Assembly (NCBI RefSeq): GCF_900104765.1
Contig: NZ_LT629737.1
Location: forward strand, 1,054,001-1,118,000
DNA from: Gillisia sp. Hel1_33_143
GTDB taxonomy: Bacteria > Bacteroidota > Bacteroidia > Flavobacteriales > Flavobacteriaceae
Length of the DNA: 64,000 nucleotides
Reading direction: 5' to 3'
Under the pieces are notes generated by a model that saw only the letters and a program-made list of their open reading frames with translations, was not told the origin of the DNA and ran no database searches. Below are positions 1 to 7,560 of this stretch, piece after piece (the stretch's first letter is position 1; each line of letters starts with the position of its first letter). A program made the position numbers and the translations under genes.

Positions 1-15
1 TGTGGTTGATTCAAA

Positions 16-609
16 TTATTTAGATTCTAAAAGTTTCTGGATAACTTCTGGGAAGTGTTGATATTCTAATTGATGTATTTTGGAGGCTACATCTGTAACT
101 TTATAATGTGCTTCTACAGGAATAGTGCTCTGAAAGATAATTTCACCTTCATCATATTTTTCATTTACATAATGTATAGTAATACCGGTTTCTTTTTCTT
201 TCTCTGCAATTACTGCAGCATGTACCCTGTCTCCAAACATTCCCTTTCCGCCAAATTTTGGTAGCAGGGCAGGATGGATGTTAATAACCTTATTTGGAAA
301 ATGTCTCAGGATCTTATTAGGGAAAAGCCATAAAAAACCAGCGAGAACTATAAGATCTGGATTAATATCTTTTAGTACATTTAATACTTCATTGGTGTCT
401 ACAAACGCATGTTTATCAAAATAAAGTGCTTTTACGTTTAGATCGTGCGCTCTTTTTAGCACCTTTGCGCTACGTTTATTGGAAAAAACAGCCACAACAT
501 TGCCCAAATCTGATTTTTGGAAATATTTTATTATATTTTCTGTATTGGTGCCAGAACCCGATGCAAAAACAACGATCTTCTTTGATACTCTATGCTGTGG
601 TGAATTCAA
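16..609 (-). CDS. purN: Phosphoribosylglycinamide formyltransferase (GAR transformylase)
   Basis: Transfers a formyl group from 10-formyltetrahydrofolate to GAR in de novo purine synthesis; cytoplasmic. The 197-aa protein has the N-terminal FASGSGTN phosphate-binding loop, the INIHPALLP active-site strand (Asn110, His112) and Asp153 in YDEGEI, matching the family's catalytic N-H-D triad. No ATG is available near the expected start; the frame is open upstream and TTG at 609 is the only usual start codon close to the conserved SKKIVVFAS segment, so the first residues are uncertain. It is transcribed divergently from acpP. Length is normal for PurN and identification is firm. Confidence 0.95.
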   Translation of the reverse strand: MNSPQHRVSKKIVVFASGSGTNTENIIKYFQKSDLGNVVAVFSNKRSAKVLKRAHDLNVKALYFDKHAFVDTNEVLNVLKDINPDLIVLAGFLWLFPNKILRHFPNKVINIHPALLPKFGGKGMFGDRVHAAVIAEKEKETGITIHYVNEKYDEGEIIFQSTIPVEAHYKVTDVASKIHQLEYQHFPEVIQKLLESK

Positions 610-718
610 ACCTCTTGTATTAACAATTATTAAAGGTAAAAATAAAGGGTTTAAATGAAATTTCCGTAAATTACCGACACATTTTTAAAGTAAAAACCGG
701 TTTTAAAATAAAGTTTTT

Positions 719-726
719 TATTTTTG
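719..726 (+). promoter_or_regulatory. Bacteroidota -7 promoter element of acpP-fabF-rnc
   Basis: TATTTTTG is a perfect match to the TAnnTTTG -7 consensus of Bacteroidota sigma-ABfr. It lies 29 nt before the acpP ATG, predicting a short leader of about 22 nt. A clear -33 TTG is not seen. Confidence 0.6.
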
Positions 727-755
727 CCACTTAATCAAAATTAAAATAGAATATT

Positions 756-989
756 ATGTCAGACATTGCATCAAGAGTAAAAGCGATTATCGTTGACAAA
801 TTGGGAGTTGACGAGAATGAAGTTGTTAACGAAGCCAGCTTCACCAACGACTTGGGCGCTGATTCATTAGACACTGTGGAACTAATTATGGAATTCGAAA
901 AAGAATTTGATATCCAAATTCCAGATGACCAAGCTGAGAACATTGCCACAGTTGGTCAAGCAATTTCTTATATCGAAAAAGCAAAATAA
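756..989 (+). CDS. acpP: Acyl carrier protein
   Basis: Carries growing acyl chains on a 4'-phosphopantetheine arm for type II fatty acid synthesis. At 77 aa it is the standard size, acidic, and has the GADSLD motif with Ser37 as the phosphopantetheine attachment site. The ATG at 756 follows a perfect -7 promoter box at 719-726. fabF starts 16 nt downstream, the usual acpP-fabF pairing, and both are probably co-transcribed with rnc. Confidence 0.98.
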   Translation: MSDIASRVKAIIVDKLGVDENEVVNEASFTNDLGADSLDTVELIMEFEKEFDIQIPDDQAENIATVGQAISYIEKAK

Positions 990-1005
990 AAAAGAATAGT
1001 ACTAT

Positions 1006-2259
1006 ATGGAGTTAAAGCGAGTTGTAGTTACAGGCTTAGGAGCCCTGACACCTATTGGAAACAATGTTGAAGAATATTGGAATGCACTAGTGTCTGGTAA
1101 AAGCGGAAGCGCCCCTATCACCTATTTTGATACCGAAAAATTCAAAACTAAATTCGCTTGTGAGCTCAAAAATTTTAATGCACTAGATTTCTTTGACCGT
1201 AAAGAAGCCCGAAAACTAGACAGATTTGCACAGTATGCTATTGTAGCTTCAGATGAGGCTATCAAAGATTCTGGAATAGATCTGGATGTTGTTAACAAAC
1301 ATCGTGTTGGAGTGATTTGGGGAGCTGGAATTGGTGGACTAGAAACTTTTCAAGATGAAGTTATTAACTTTTCTGAAGGTGATGGAACGCCAAGATTCAA
1401 TCCGTTCTTTATTCCTAAGATGATCGCAGATATTGCCCCTGGCAATATTTCTATTCGTCATGGGTTTATGGGGGCAAATTACACTACGGTTTCTGCATGT
1501 GCTTCTGCAGCCAATGCTATGTTTGATGCCTTAAATAATATTCGCTTGGGATATAGTGATGTTATTGTAACAGGTGGATCTGAAGCAGCGGTTACAAAAG
1601 CAGGTATGGGTGGATTTAATTCCATGCACGCACTATCTACTAGAAATGAAAGCCCGGAAACAGCTTCCAGACCTTTTGACGCTACCAGAGATGGTTTTGT
1701 TCTTGGGGAAGGAGCCGGAGCTCTTATTCTTGAAGAATACGAGCATGCAAAAGCTCGTGGCGCAAAGATCTATGCTGAATTTGTTGGAGGTGGACTTTCA
1801 TCTGATGCTTATCATATGACGGCACCACATCCAGAAGGTTTAGGTGTTATTGCGGTGATGGAAAGTTGTTTGCAGAACGCTGGTTTAAAACCAGAAGATG
1901 TAGATCATATTAATACTCATGGAACTTCTACTCCACTTGGAGATGTAGCAGAATTAAAAGCTATCTCAAAAGTATTTGGAGAACACGCCAAGAATATTAA
2001 TATAAATTCTACAAAGTCCATGACTGGACATCTTCTAGGTGCAGCTGGGGGTATTGAAGCGGTTTCAGCTATTTTAGCTATGAAACACGGAATTGTTCCT
2101 CCAACCATTAATTTTGAGCACGCAGATGAAAATATTGATCCGGAATTAAATCTTACTCTTAACAAAGCGCAAAAACGCGATGTGAAAGTAGTGATGAGCA
2201 ATACATTTGGATTTGGTGGTCATAACGCCTGTGTACTATTTAAAAAGTTAGATGAATAA
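1006..2259 (+). CDS. fabF: Beta-ketoacyl-ACP synthase II
   Basis: Condenses malonyl-ACP with acyl-ACP in fatty acid elongation. The 417-aa thiolase-fold protein carries the complete Cys-His-His catalytic triad: Cys165 in TVSACASA, His305 in NTHGTSTPLGD and His342 in SMTGHLLGAAGG. The His/His triad rather than Cys/His/Asn, and the length, place it in KAS I/II; the position next to acpP supports FabF. Its 3' end overlaps the rnc start by 8 nt, so translation of the two may be coupled. Confidence 0.97.
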   Translation: MELKRVVVTGLGALTPIGNNVEEYWNALVSGKSGSAPITYFDTEKFKTKFACELKNFNALDFFDRKEARKLDRFAQYAIVASDEAIKDSGIDLDVVNKHRVGVIWGAGIGGLETFQDEVINFSEGDGTPRFNPFFIPKMIADIAPGNISIRHGFMGANYTTVSACASAANAMFDALNNIRLGYSDVIVTGGSEAAVTKAGMGGFNSMHALSTRNESPETASRPFDATRDGFVLGEGAGALILEEYEHAKARGAKIYAEFVGGGLSSDAYHMTAPHPEGLGVIAVMESCLQNAGLKPEDVDHINTHGTSTPLGDVAELKAISKVFGEHAKNININSTKSMTGHLLGAAGGIEAVSAILAMKHGIVPPTINFEHADENIDPELNLTLNKAQKRDVKVVMSNTFGFGGHNACVLFKKLDE

Positions 2260-3007
2260 CCCAATTGTTATGAGTGTTATTCGAAACATATTAAATTCCC
2301 GTTCTTCTAAAGACGGGAATTTTTTTATGGCTATTCAGAAAATTCTGGGTTTTAAACCTAAGAATATTGGTCATTACAAAAAAGCCTTTACCCACCGCTC
2401 TTTAAATCAAAAAGATCAGGAAGGGAATGCGGTAAATTTTGAACGAATGGAATTCCTTGGAGATGCTATGCTTAGTGCTGTAATAGCAGCCTATTTGTTT
2501 AAAACCGTTCCTGGAGGGAATGAAGGATATCTTACCAAAATGCGTTCTAAGATCGTTAGTAGAAAGCATTTAAATGAACTTGGAAAAGATCTTAATCTAA
2601 TAGATTTTGTTCAAACCAACATTCCTAAAGAACAATTTGGTGCCAATATTCATGGGAATCTGTTTGAAGCGTTAATAGGTGCTATTTACGGTGACAAAGG
2701 TTATAAATATTGCAAGAAATTTATTTACGATAGGGTTATCAATCCTTATGTAGATATAGAGCAGTTGGAAGGAAAAGTAATAAGTTATAAAAGCCTTTTA
2801 ATTGAGTGGTGTCAAAAGACTAAAAAAACCTTCAACTTTGAAGTTTATGACGATACCGGAAATGATGAGGTTAAACATTTTGCGGTAAAATTGAGGATAG
2901 ATGAAAGAGTGGTTGCAAAAGCTAGAGCCACTTCTAAGAAAAAAGCAGAAGAAAAGGCCTCGAAACGCGCTTATTACGCACTTCAGAATAAAATTGAGAT
3001 CAATTAA
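2252..3007 (+). CDS. rnc: Ribonuclease III
   Basis: Cleaves double-stranded RNA (rRNA precursors, structured mRNAs). It has an N-terminal RNase III domain (about residues 30-170) with the signature FERMEFLGDAM (Glu64, Glu67, Asp71) and Glu139 in GNLFEALIGA, then a double-stranded RNA-binding domain (about 180-249) rich in Lys/Ala. Position 136 is Asn where E. coli RNase III has Asp114; Glu139 corresponds to the essential Glu117. The ATG at 2252 overlaps fabF by 8 nt; ATG 2270 is an alternative. A perfect hairpin followed by seven Ts lies inside codons 14-25 (2293-2326), and a third ATG at 2327 follows it directly. Confidence 0.95.
   Translation: MNNPIVMSVIRNILNSRSSKDGNFFMAIQKILGFKPKNIGHYKKAFTHRSLNQKDQEGNAVNFERMEFLGDAMLSAVIAAYLFKTVPGGNEGYLTKMRSKIVSRKHLNELGKDLNLIDFVQTNIPKEQFGANIHGNLFEALIGAIYGDKGYKYCKKFIYDRVINPYVDIEQLEGKVISYKSLLIEWCQKTKKTFNFEVYDDTGNDEVKHFAVKLRIDERVVAKARATSKKKAEEKASKRAYYALQNKIEIN
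2293..2326 (+). terminator. Terminator-like hairpin plus T-run inside the rnc 5' coding region
   Basis: A 10-bp perfect inverted repeat (AAATTCCCGT at 2293-2302 and ACGGGAATTT at 2313-2322, 10-nt loop) is followed by an uninterrupted run of Ts at 2320-2326. This is the shape of an intrinsic terminator, 34 nt after the fabF stop codon but in frame within rnc, where it encodes Asn-Ser-Arg-Ser-Ser-Lys-Asp-Gly-Asn-Phe-Phe. It may limit read-through from acpP-fabF into rnc, or be a substrate for RNase III itself. Confidence 0.5.
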
Positions 3008-3114
3008 TAATTCCTTCTGAGCTACAACGTTTTCGTAGAAATATCCTAAAATATACCCGCTAATCTTTAGAATTTGGCAATCTTATTATATCTTTAGCTT
3101 TAAAGATTAGAAGT

Positions 3115-3594
3115 ATGTTATCTCACAAATTGGAGTTTGATGATATAGATTATTATCAATTAGTGGCTATTCATAGTTCTATGGAAGAGTATAAAATGGC
3201 TTATTTTTTAAATAAGCATTTAGACCTTCGCTTGAAACGCTCCCATTTCGATCTAGATTTTAATCATGGAGAAATTCAGGCACTCTATCCACTTTTCGAT
3301 TTTAAAGAACCAGAAAATTACCGCAGCTATTATCTTATAAAGAATAAATTTAAAGGCTCGATTAAGAAAGTTGTAAGTTCTGGCTCATTATTTATTGAAG
3401 AAGACATGTCATCTCAAATTACGTATCTAATACCTGAATATAAGGAAGTAGATTATTTTTTGAAGATAGAAGATGATACAGAAGGAGAGGAGCAAAGCAT
3501 TATAAATAAGATAGCTTTTATACCACAAGTTATCACAACATATATGGTTGATATCAATCAACTAAAATCAAAGAACAATTTAATTTTAGACTAA
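3115..3594 (+). CDS. IPExxxVDY family protein
   Basis: A 159-aa protein of unknown function with the family-defining segment IPEYKEVDYFLKI at about residues 107-119. No signal peptide, membrane segment or catalytic motif is visible, so it is probably a cytoplasmic soluble protein. Its last base overlaps the first base of the pyk ATG, giving tight translational coupling with pyruvate kinase; this suggests, but does not show, a link to pyk or glycolysis. Family recognition rests on the IPE...VDY motif and the rnc/pyk context. Confidence 0.8.
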   Translation: MLSHKLEFDDIDYYQLVAIHSSMEEYKMAYFLNKHLDLRLKRSHFDLDFNHGEIQALYPLFDFKEPENYRSYYLIKNKFKGSIKKVVSSGSLFIEEDMSSQITYLIPEYKEVDYFLKIEDDTEGEEQSIINKIAFIPQVITTYMVDINQLKSKNNLILD

Positions 3595-5024
3595 TGCCAA
3601 CAAACAAAAGAACAAAGATTGTAGCCACTTTAGGCCCTGCTACTAGTGAGAAATCTGTATTAAAAGATATGCTTGAGGCGGGAGTTAATGTGTTTAGAAT
3701 CAATTTTTCTCACGCAGATTATGAAGATGTGCGAGAGCGTGTTAAGATGATTCGTGAATTAAATGAAGAATTTGGTTATTCTGCAGCCATTCTAGGAGAT
3801 CTTCAAGGCCCAAAACTAAGAGTAGGGGTAATGAAGGAGGAAGTAATAGTTAATCCTGGAGATAACATTGTATTTGCTACCGGAAAACCATTTAAAGGAA
3901 CAGCAGAAAGAGTTTATATGAATTATGAAACCTTTCCGCAAGATGTGAAGAAAGGGGAAAGAATTTTGTTAGATGATGGAAAATTGATCTTTGAAATTGT
4001 TAGTACCAATAAAAAAGATGAAGTTGTAACCAAGGTTATTCAAGGAGGTCCTTTAAAATCTAAGAAAGGGGTTAACCTTCCAAATACCAATATTTCACTT
4101 CCTGCCTTAACAGAGAAAGATGTTAAGGATGCTATTTTTGCATGTGAGCTGGAAGTAGATTGGATCGCTCTCTCTTTTGTAAGACATGCTGAAGATCTTA
4201 TGGAATTACAAAAATTGATCAGTGAACACAGTGATCATAAAATTCCGATCATATCAAAAATTGAAAAACCGGAAGGTGTTAAGAATATAGATAAGATCGT
4301 TGCTTATTGCGATGGTTTAATGGTAGCTCGTGGAGATCTAGGTGTTGAAATTCCTGCTCAGGAAGTTCCATTAATTCAAAAGCAATTGGTGCTTATCGCT
4401 AAAAAAGCTAGAATTCCGGTTATTATTGCAACCCAAATGATGGAGACCATGATCACTAGCCTTACTCCAACAAGAGCAGAGGTGAATGACGTTGCAAACT
4501 CTGTAATGGATGGTGCAGATGCTGTGATGTTAAGTGGTGAGACTTCTGTAGGGAAATATCCAGTACAGGTAATAGAGAAGATGTCTCAGATCATTCAAAG
4601 TGTTGAGAACTCTCCTTTAATTAAAGTTCCTCATGATCCACCACATGTACGTACCAAAAGATATATTACTAAAGCAATTTGTTATCATGCTGCTATTATG
4701 GCCAATGAGATCAAGGCTAAAGCTATTTGTACTTTAACAAATAGTGGATATACCGCTTTCCAGATCTCTGCATGGAGACCAGAATCTAATATTTTGGTAT
4801 TTACTTCTAATAGAAGAATTCTTTCTCAACTTAGTCTGTTATGGGGGGTTAAAGCTTTTTATTACGACAAGTTTGTGAGCACAGATGAAACTATAGACGA
4901 TATAAATGAAATTGCACGTAAAAATAAATATGTAGCTAAAGGAGATTTCCTCATCAACCTTGCTGCAATGCCAATTACAGATCGTGGAATGGTAAATACC
5001 CTTCGTGTTTCTGAAATTGAATAA
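3594..5024 (+). CDS. pyk: Pyruvate kinase
   Basis: Converts phosphoenolpyruvate plus ADP to pyruvate plus ATP, the last step of glycolysis. The 476-aa protein shows the N-terminal TKIVATLGPATS strand, the RINFSHADYED loop, the barrel signature ISKIEKPEGV and the ATQMMETM loop with neighbouring TRAEVNDVANSV. A C-terminal alpha/beta domain completes the normal bacterial architecture. The ATG shares its A with the stop of the upstream IPExxxVDY gene. A strong hairpin with T-run follows at 5098-5153. Confidence 0.98.
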   Translation: MPTNKRTKIVATLGPATSEKSVLKDMLEAGVNVFRINFSHADYEDVRERVKMIRELNEEFGYSAAILGDLQGPKLRVGVMKEEVIVNPGDNIVFATGKPFKGTAERVYMNYETFPQDVKKGERILLDDGKLIFEIVSTNKKDEVVTKVIQGGPLKSKKGVNLPNTNISLPALTEKDVKDAIFACELEVDWIALSFVRHAEDLMELQKLISEHSDHKIPIISKIEKPEGVKNIDKIVAYCDGLMVARGDLGVEIPAQEVPLIQKQLVLIAKKARIPVIIATQMMETMITSLTPTRAEVNDVANSVMDGADAVMLSGETSVGKYPVQVIEKMSQIIQSVENSPLIKVPHDPPHVRTKRYITKAICYHAAIMANEIKAKAICTLTNSGYTAFQISAWRPESNILVFTSNRRILSQLSLLWGVKAFYYDKFVSTDETIDDINEIARKNKYVAKGDFLINLAAMPITDRGMVNTLRVSEIE

Positions 5025-5036
5025 CTATAAATAATT

Positions 5037-5068
5037 GTTACGTCGAGCGGAGCCGAGCCGAGACGTTT
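5037..5068. repeat. Short intergenic palindromic repeat, TCGAGCG type (copy 1)
   Basis: ACGTCGAGCGGAGCC at 5040 onward, with a duplicated CCGAG, closed by GAGACGT. The flanks ACGTC and GACGT can pair. The core TCGAGCGnnGtCGAG recurs at about 30773 and 55477 in this window, each time in an intergenic space beside a gene end. It looks like a REP-type dispersed element. Confidence 0.5.
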
Positions 5069-5097
5069 TAGTAATTAACTAAAAGCAATTAAAATAT

Positions 5098-5153
5098 TAA
5101 AGCCACGAATGCATGAATAAAATTAAATTCGTGTATTCGTGGTTTTATTTTTT
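5098..5153. terminator. Bidirectional terminator hairpin between pyk and dinB
   Basis: The arms 5103-5118 (starts CCACGAAT) and 5127-5142 (ends ATTCGTGG) form a 16-bp stem with two wobble or mismatch positions and an 8-nt loop, flanked by A-rich sequence on the left and TTTTATTTTTT on the right. It sits between the convergent pyk and dinB genes and could serve both. Confidence 0.7.
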
Positions 5154-5187
5154 CAGAATTAAACTGAAATATTTTATTTCTGAAATG

Positions 5188-6288
5188 CTAAAATTCAAAT
5201 TTTAACTGTACCGCTATTTCTTTATTGTTGCCTTTTTCTTCATCTTTCCCCGTGTTTAAATTAGACAAAGTAATTCCTAATAAACGCACAGATTCTTTCA
5301 TCTTTTCCTGATAGAGAAGTTCTTTGGCGGTTTCGAGAATTAAGTCCTTATCAGAAATAAAATAAGATAAGGTTTTACTTCTTGTTTGCTGACTAAAATC
5401 ACTGTATTTGATCTTCAATGTGACCGTCTTGCCTGCAACTTTTCCTTTTTTTAATCTTTTTTCAATCTCTTCGGAAATGTTCTGCAGCCTTTCTAGCATA
5501 AATATTTCTGAAGAAATATTGGTGTCGAAAGTTCTTTCTGCGCCTAAAGATTTTCTTATTCTATCTGGTTTTACTTCGCTTAAATGAATTCCTCTCACCA
5601 CTTTATAATAATGAGCTCCACTCTTTCCAAAGTGCTCTGTTAGAAATTCTTCAGATTTTTGCTTAAGATCAAATCCGTTGAAGATACCAAACTGATACAT
5701 TTTCTCTGCAGTTACCTTACCTACACCATGAAATTTCCTGATCTGTAATTTTTCCAAAAACTCCTCGATCTCTTCCGGATGTACCGTTTTCTGTCCATTT
5801 GGTTTATTATGATCGCTGGCGATCTTAGCAATGAATTTATTGATTGATATCCCAGCAGAAGCGTTTAAACCTGTTTTTTCTTTGATCTTAGCCCGAATTT
5901 CTTTTGCAATAAGTGTGGCACTCGGATTTCCTTTTTTATTCTCGGTAACATCTAAATACGCTTCATCTAAAGACAGCGGTTCTACCAGATCTGTGTATTC
6001 TAAAAAGATCTCTCTAATTTGAGTGGAAACTTCTTTGTAGCGCTCAAACCTTGGCTTCACAAAAATAAGGTCTGGGCAGTTGCGTTTGGCTATAATACTG
6101 CTCATAGCACTGCGCACGCCAAATTTTCTAGCTTCATAACTGGCTGCTGCTACAACACCACGTTCTGCACTTCCCCCAACAGCTATTGGTTTGCCCACAA
6201 GTTCAGGATTATCCAACTGTTCTACAGAAGCGTAAAATGCATCCATATCTACATGTATGATCTTTCTATGGTGTAAACCTTCTTTCAC
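5188..6288 (-). CDS. dinB: DNA polymerase IV (Y-family translesion polymerase)
   Basis: Error-prone polymerase for lesion bypass. The 366-aa protein has the Y-family palm motifs HVDMDAFYASVEQ (Asp14) and LSLDEAYLD (Asp108, Glu109), thumb helix-hairpin-helix residues around FHGVGKVTAEKM, and a little-finger domain. The C-terminus VQLKFEF resembles the beta-clamp binding motif QLxLF. The start is GTG at 6288; the next in-frame ATG lies inside the catalytic motif. A perfect -7 box (TAAATTTG) ends only 4 nt upstream of this GTG, suggesting a leaderless transcript. No LexA box was recognised. Confidence 0.95.
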   Translation of the reverse strand: MKEGLHHRKIIHVDMDAFYASVEQLDNPELVGKPIAVGGSAERGVVAAASYEARKFGVRSAMSSIIAKRNCPDLIFVKPRFERYKEVSTQIREIFLEYTDLVEPLSLDEAYLDVTENKKGNPSATLIAKEIRAKIKEKTGLNASAGISINKFIAKIASDHNKPNGQKTVHPEEIEEFLEKLQIRKFHGVGKVTAEKMYQFGIFNGFDLKQKSEEFLTEHFGKSGAHYYKVVRGIHLSEVKPDRIRKSLGAERTFDTNISSEIFMLERLQNISEEIEKRLKKGKVAGKTVTLKIKYSDFSQQTRSKTLSYFISDKDLILETAKELLYQEKMKESVRLLGITLSNLNTGKDEEKGNNKEIAVQLKFEF

Positions 6289-6292
6289 AGTG

Positions 6293-6300
6293 CAAATTTA
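6293..6300 (-). promoter_or_regulatory. -7 promoter element immediately before dinB
   Basis: On the minus strand this reads TAAATTTG, a perfect TAnnTTTG. Only four bases (CACT) separate it from the GTG start of dinB, so transcription would begin at or very near the start codon. No good -33 TTG is visible. Confidence 0.5.
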
Positions 6301-6376
6301 ACGAATCTACAGTATTAAAGTATTAAGGCAGATTAGAAACCAGGGAATGATCATGTTAAAAAACCTTTCAAAATCT

Positions 6377-6384
6377 TATCTTTG
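6377..6384 (+). promoter_or_regulatory. -7 promoter element of the 6.4-8.3 kb gene set
   Basis: TATCTTTG matches TAnnTTTG perfectly and lies 18 nt before the ATG at 6403, which is preceded by AAAAGG. It argues against the in-frame TTG at 6382, which is part of the box itself. Confidence 0.55.
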
Positions 6385-6402
6385 AGAAAGACACATAAAA
6401 GG

Positions 6403-7062
6403 ATGAAAAAGACAGCTATCATTATAGGAGCTACCGGTCTTACCGGAGGCATTCTACTTAAGAAATTATTAAAAGATCCCACCTATGGAACTATTAAATT
6501 ATTTTCTAGAAGTTCTGTAGAGAATTCTGATCCAAAAATTGAAGAACATTTAATAGATATGTTCGAGTTGGAGAAAGAGCAAGAGAATTTTAAGGCAGAT
6601 GAGGTTTATGTATGCATTGGAACAACTAAAGGTAAGACTCCAGATAAGCAAACCTATAGAAAGATAGATAAAGGTATACCTGTAGCGGCTGCAAAACTTA
6701 GTAAACTTAATAATATCAATACCTATTTGGTAATTTCTGCTCTAGGAGCAGATGCCAATAGTAGTGTTTTTTATAATAAGGTGAAAGGGGAAATGCAGGA
6801 GGAAGTGCTTGCTCAAAAGGTTCCGAATACTTATATTTTCCAACCTTCACTAATTTCTGGAGATAGAGATGAAAGTCGCTTTTGGGAAAACGTCGCAAAA
6901 AAAGCTATGTCGGTATTAAACGTTTTTATGATTGGAGGCTTAAAGAAATACAGATCTATTCATCCAGATCAAATTGCAGATGCCATGAAATGGGTTGCCA
7001 ATAATGGTTTTGATAAGCAAGTTTTAGAATCTGATGAGATTATTGAAATCAGTAATAAATAA
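6403..7062 (+). CDS. NAD(P)-binding oxidoreductase, atypical SDR (HTATIP2-like)
   Basis: A 219-aa Rossmann-fold protein. The N-terminal GATGLTGG loop binds the dinucleotide, and the tail of the fold (FQPSLISGDRDESR, SIHPDQIADAM) is typical of atypical short-chain dehydrogenases of the NmrA/HTATIP2 group. The substrate cannot be told from sequence. The start was set at ATG 6403 because the in-frame TTG at 6382 lies within the -7 box and AAAAGG precedes the ATG. It is followed at 18 nt by the CYTH gene and may form an operon with the next three genes. Confidence 0.8.
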   Translation: MKKTAIIIGATGLTGGILLKKLLKDPTYGTIKLFSRSSVENSDPKIEEHLIDMFELEKEQENFKADEVYVCIGTTKGKTPDKQTYRKIDKGIPVAAAKLSKLNNINTYLVISALGADANSSVFYNKVKGEMQEEVLAQKVPNTYIFQPSLISGDRDESRFWENVAKKAMSVLNVFMIGGLKKYRSIHPDQIADAMKWVANNGFDKQVLESDEIIEISNK

Positions 7063-7080
7063 TTCAAATTTATGATGTAA

Positions 7081-7548
7081 ATGTTAGAAATAGAAAGAAA
7101 ATTCCTCGTGAGATCTTTAGCTTTTAAAGCTTTAGCATTTAATAGTTCAAGAATAAAACAAGGATATTTAAATTCTGATGTAGAGCGAACTACAAGAATA
7201 CGAGTTCGAGATAAAGAAGCTTTTATTACCGTAAAAGGGAAATCTTCGGAAAATGGAATGTCTAGATTTGAATGGGAAAAGCAGATAGAAATTTCTGAAG
7301 CAGAATCGCTATTAATTCTTTGCGAACCGGGAATTATTGATAAATCTCGATTTTTGGTAGATGTAGATGGACATACTTTTGAGGTAGATGTATTTTATGG
7401 CGAAAATGAAGGTTTGCTCTTAGCAGAAATAGAGCTTAATTCTGAGAACGAGAATTTCACCAAACCGAACTGGCTAGGAGAAGAGGTAACAGGAAATAAT
7501 AAATATTACAATTCCTATCTTTCTAAACATCCATATTTACATTGGTAA
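7081..7548 (+). CDS. CYTH domain protein (triphosphate tunnel metalloenzyme)
   Basis: A 155-aa single-domain protein with the diagnostic N-terminal ExExK motif (Glu3, Glu5, Lys7 in MLEIERKF) and the Arg/Lys/Glu-rich strands TRIRVRDKEAFITVKGK and FEWEKQIE that line the tunnel. Family members bind divalent cations and triphosphates; bacterial forms include inorganic triphosphatases and class IV adenylate cyclases. A stand-alone CYTH of this size is most often a triphosphatase, but the substrate is not predictable. It is in line with its neighbours on both sides with short gaps. Confidence 0.85.
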   Translation: MLEIERKFLVRSLAFKALAFNSSRIKQGYLNSDVERTTRIRVRDKEAFITVKGKSSENGMSRFEWEKQIEISEAESLLILCEPGIIDKSRFLVDVDGHTFEVDVFYGENEGLLLAEIELNSENENFTKPNWLGEEVTGNNKYYNSYLSKHPYLHW

Positions 7549-7560
7549 AACTTAAAAGAT

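Noticed and set aside
1917-2201. Antisense open frame inside fabF
   Set aside because: It is a shadow of a highly conserved gene in another frame, without protein features of its own.
6382-6402. N-terminal extension of the oxidoreductase from TTG 6382
   Set aside because: The TTG is the end of a perfect -7 promoter box; ATG 6403 has AAAAGG before it and begins the conserved Rossmann strand.
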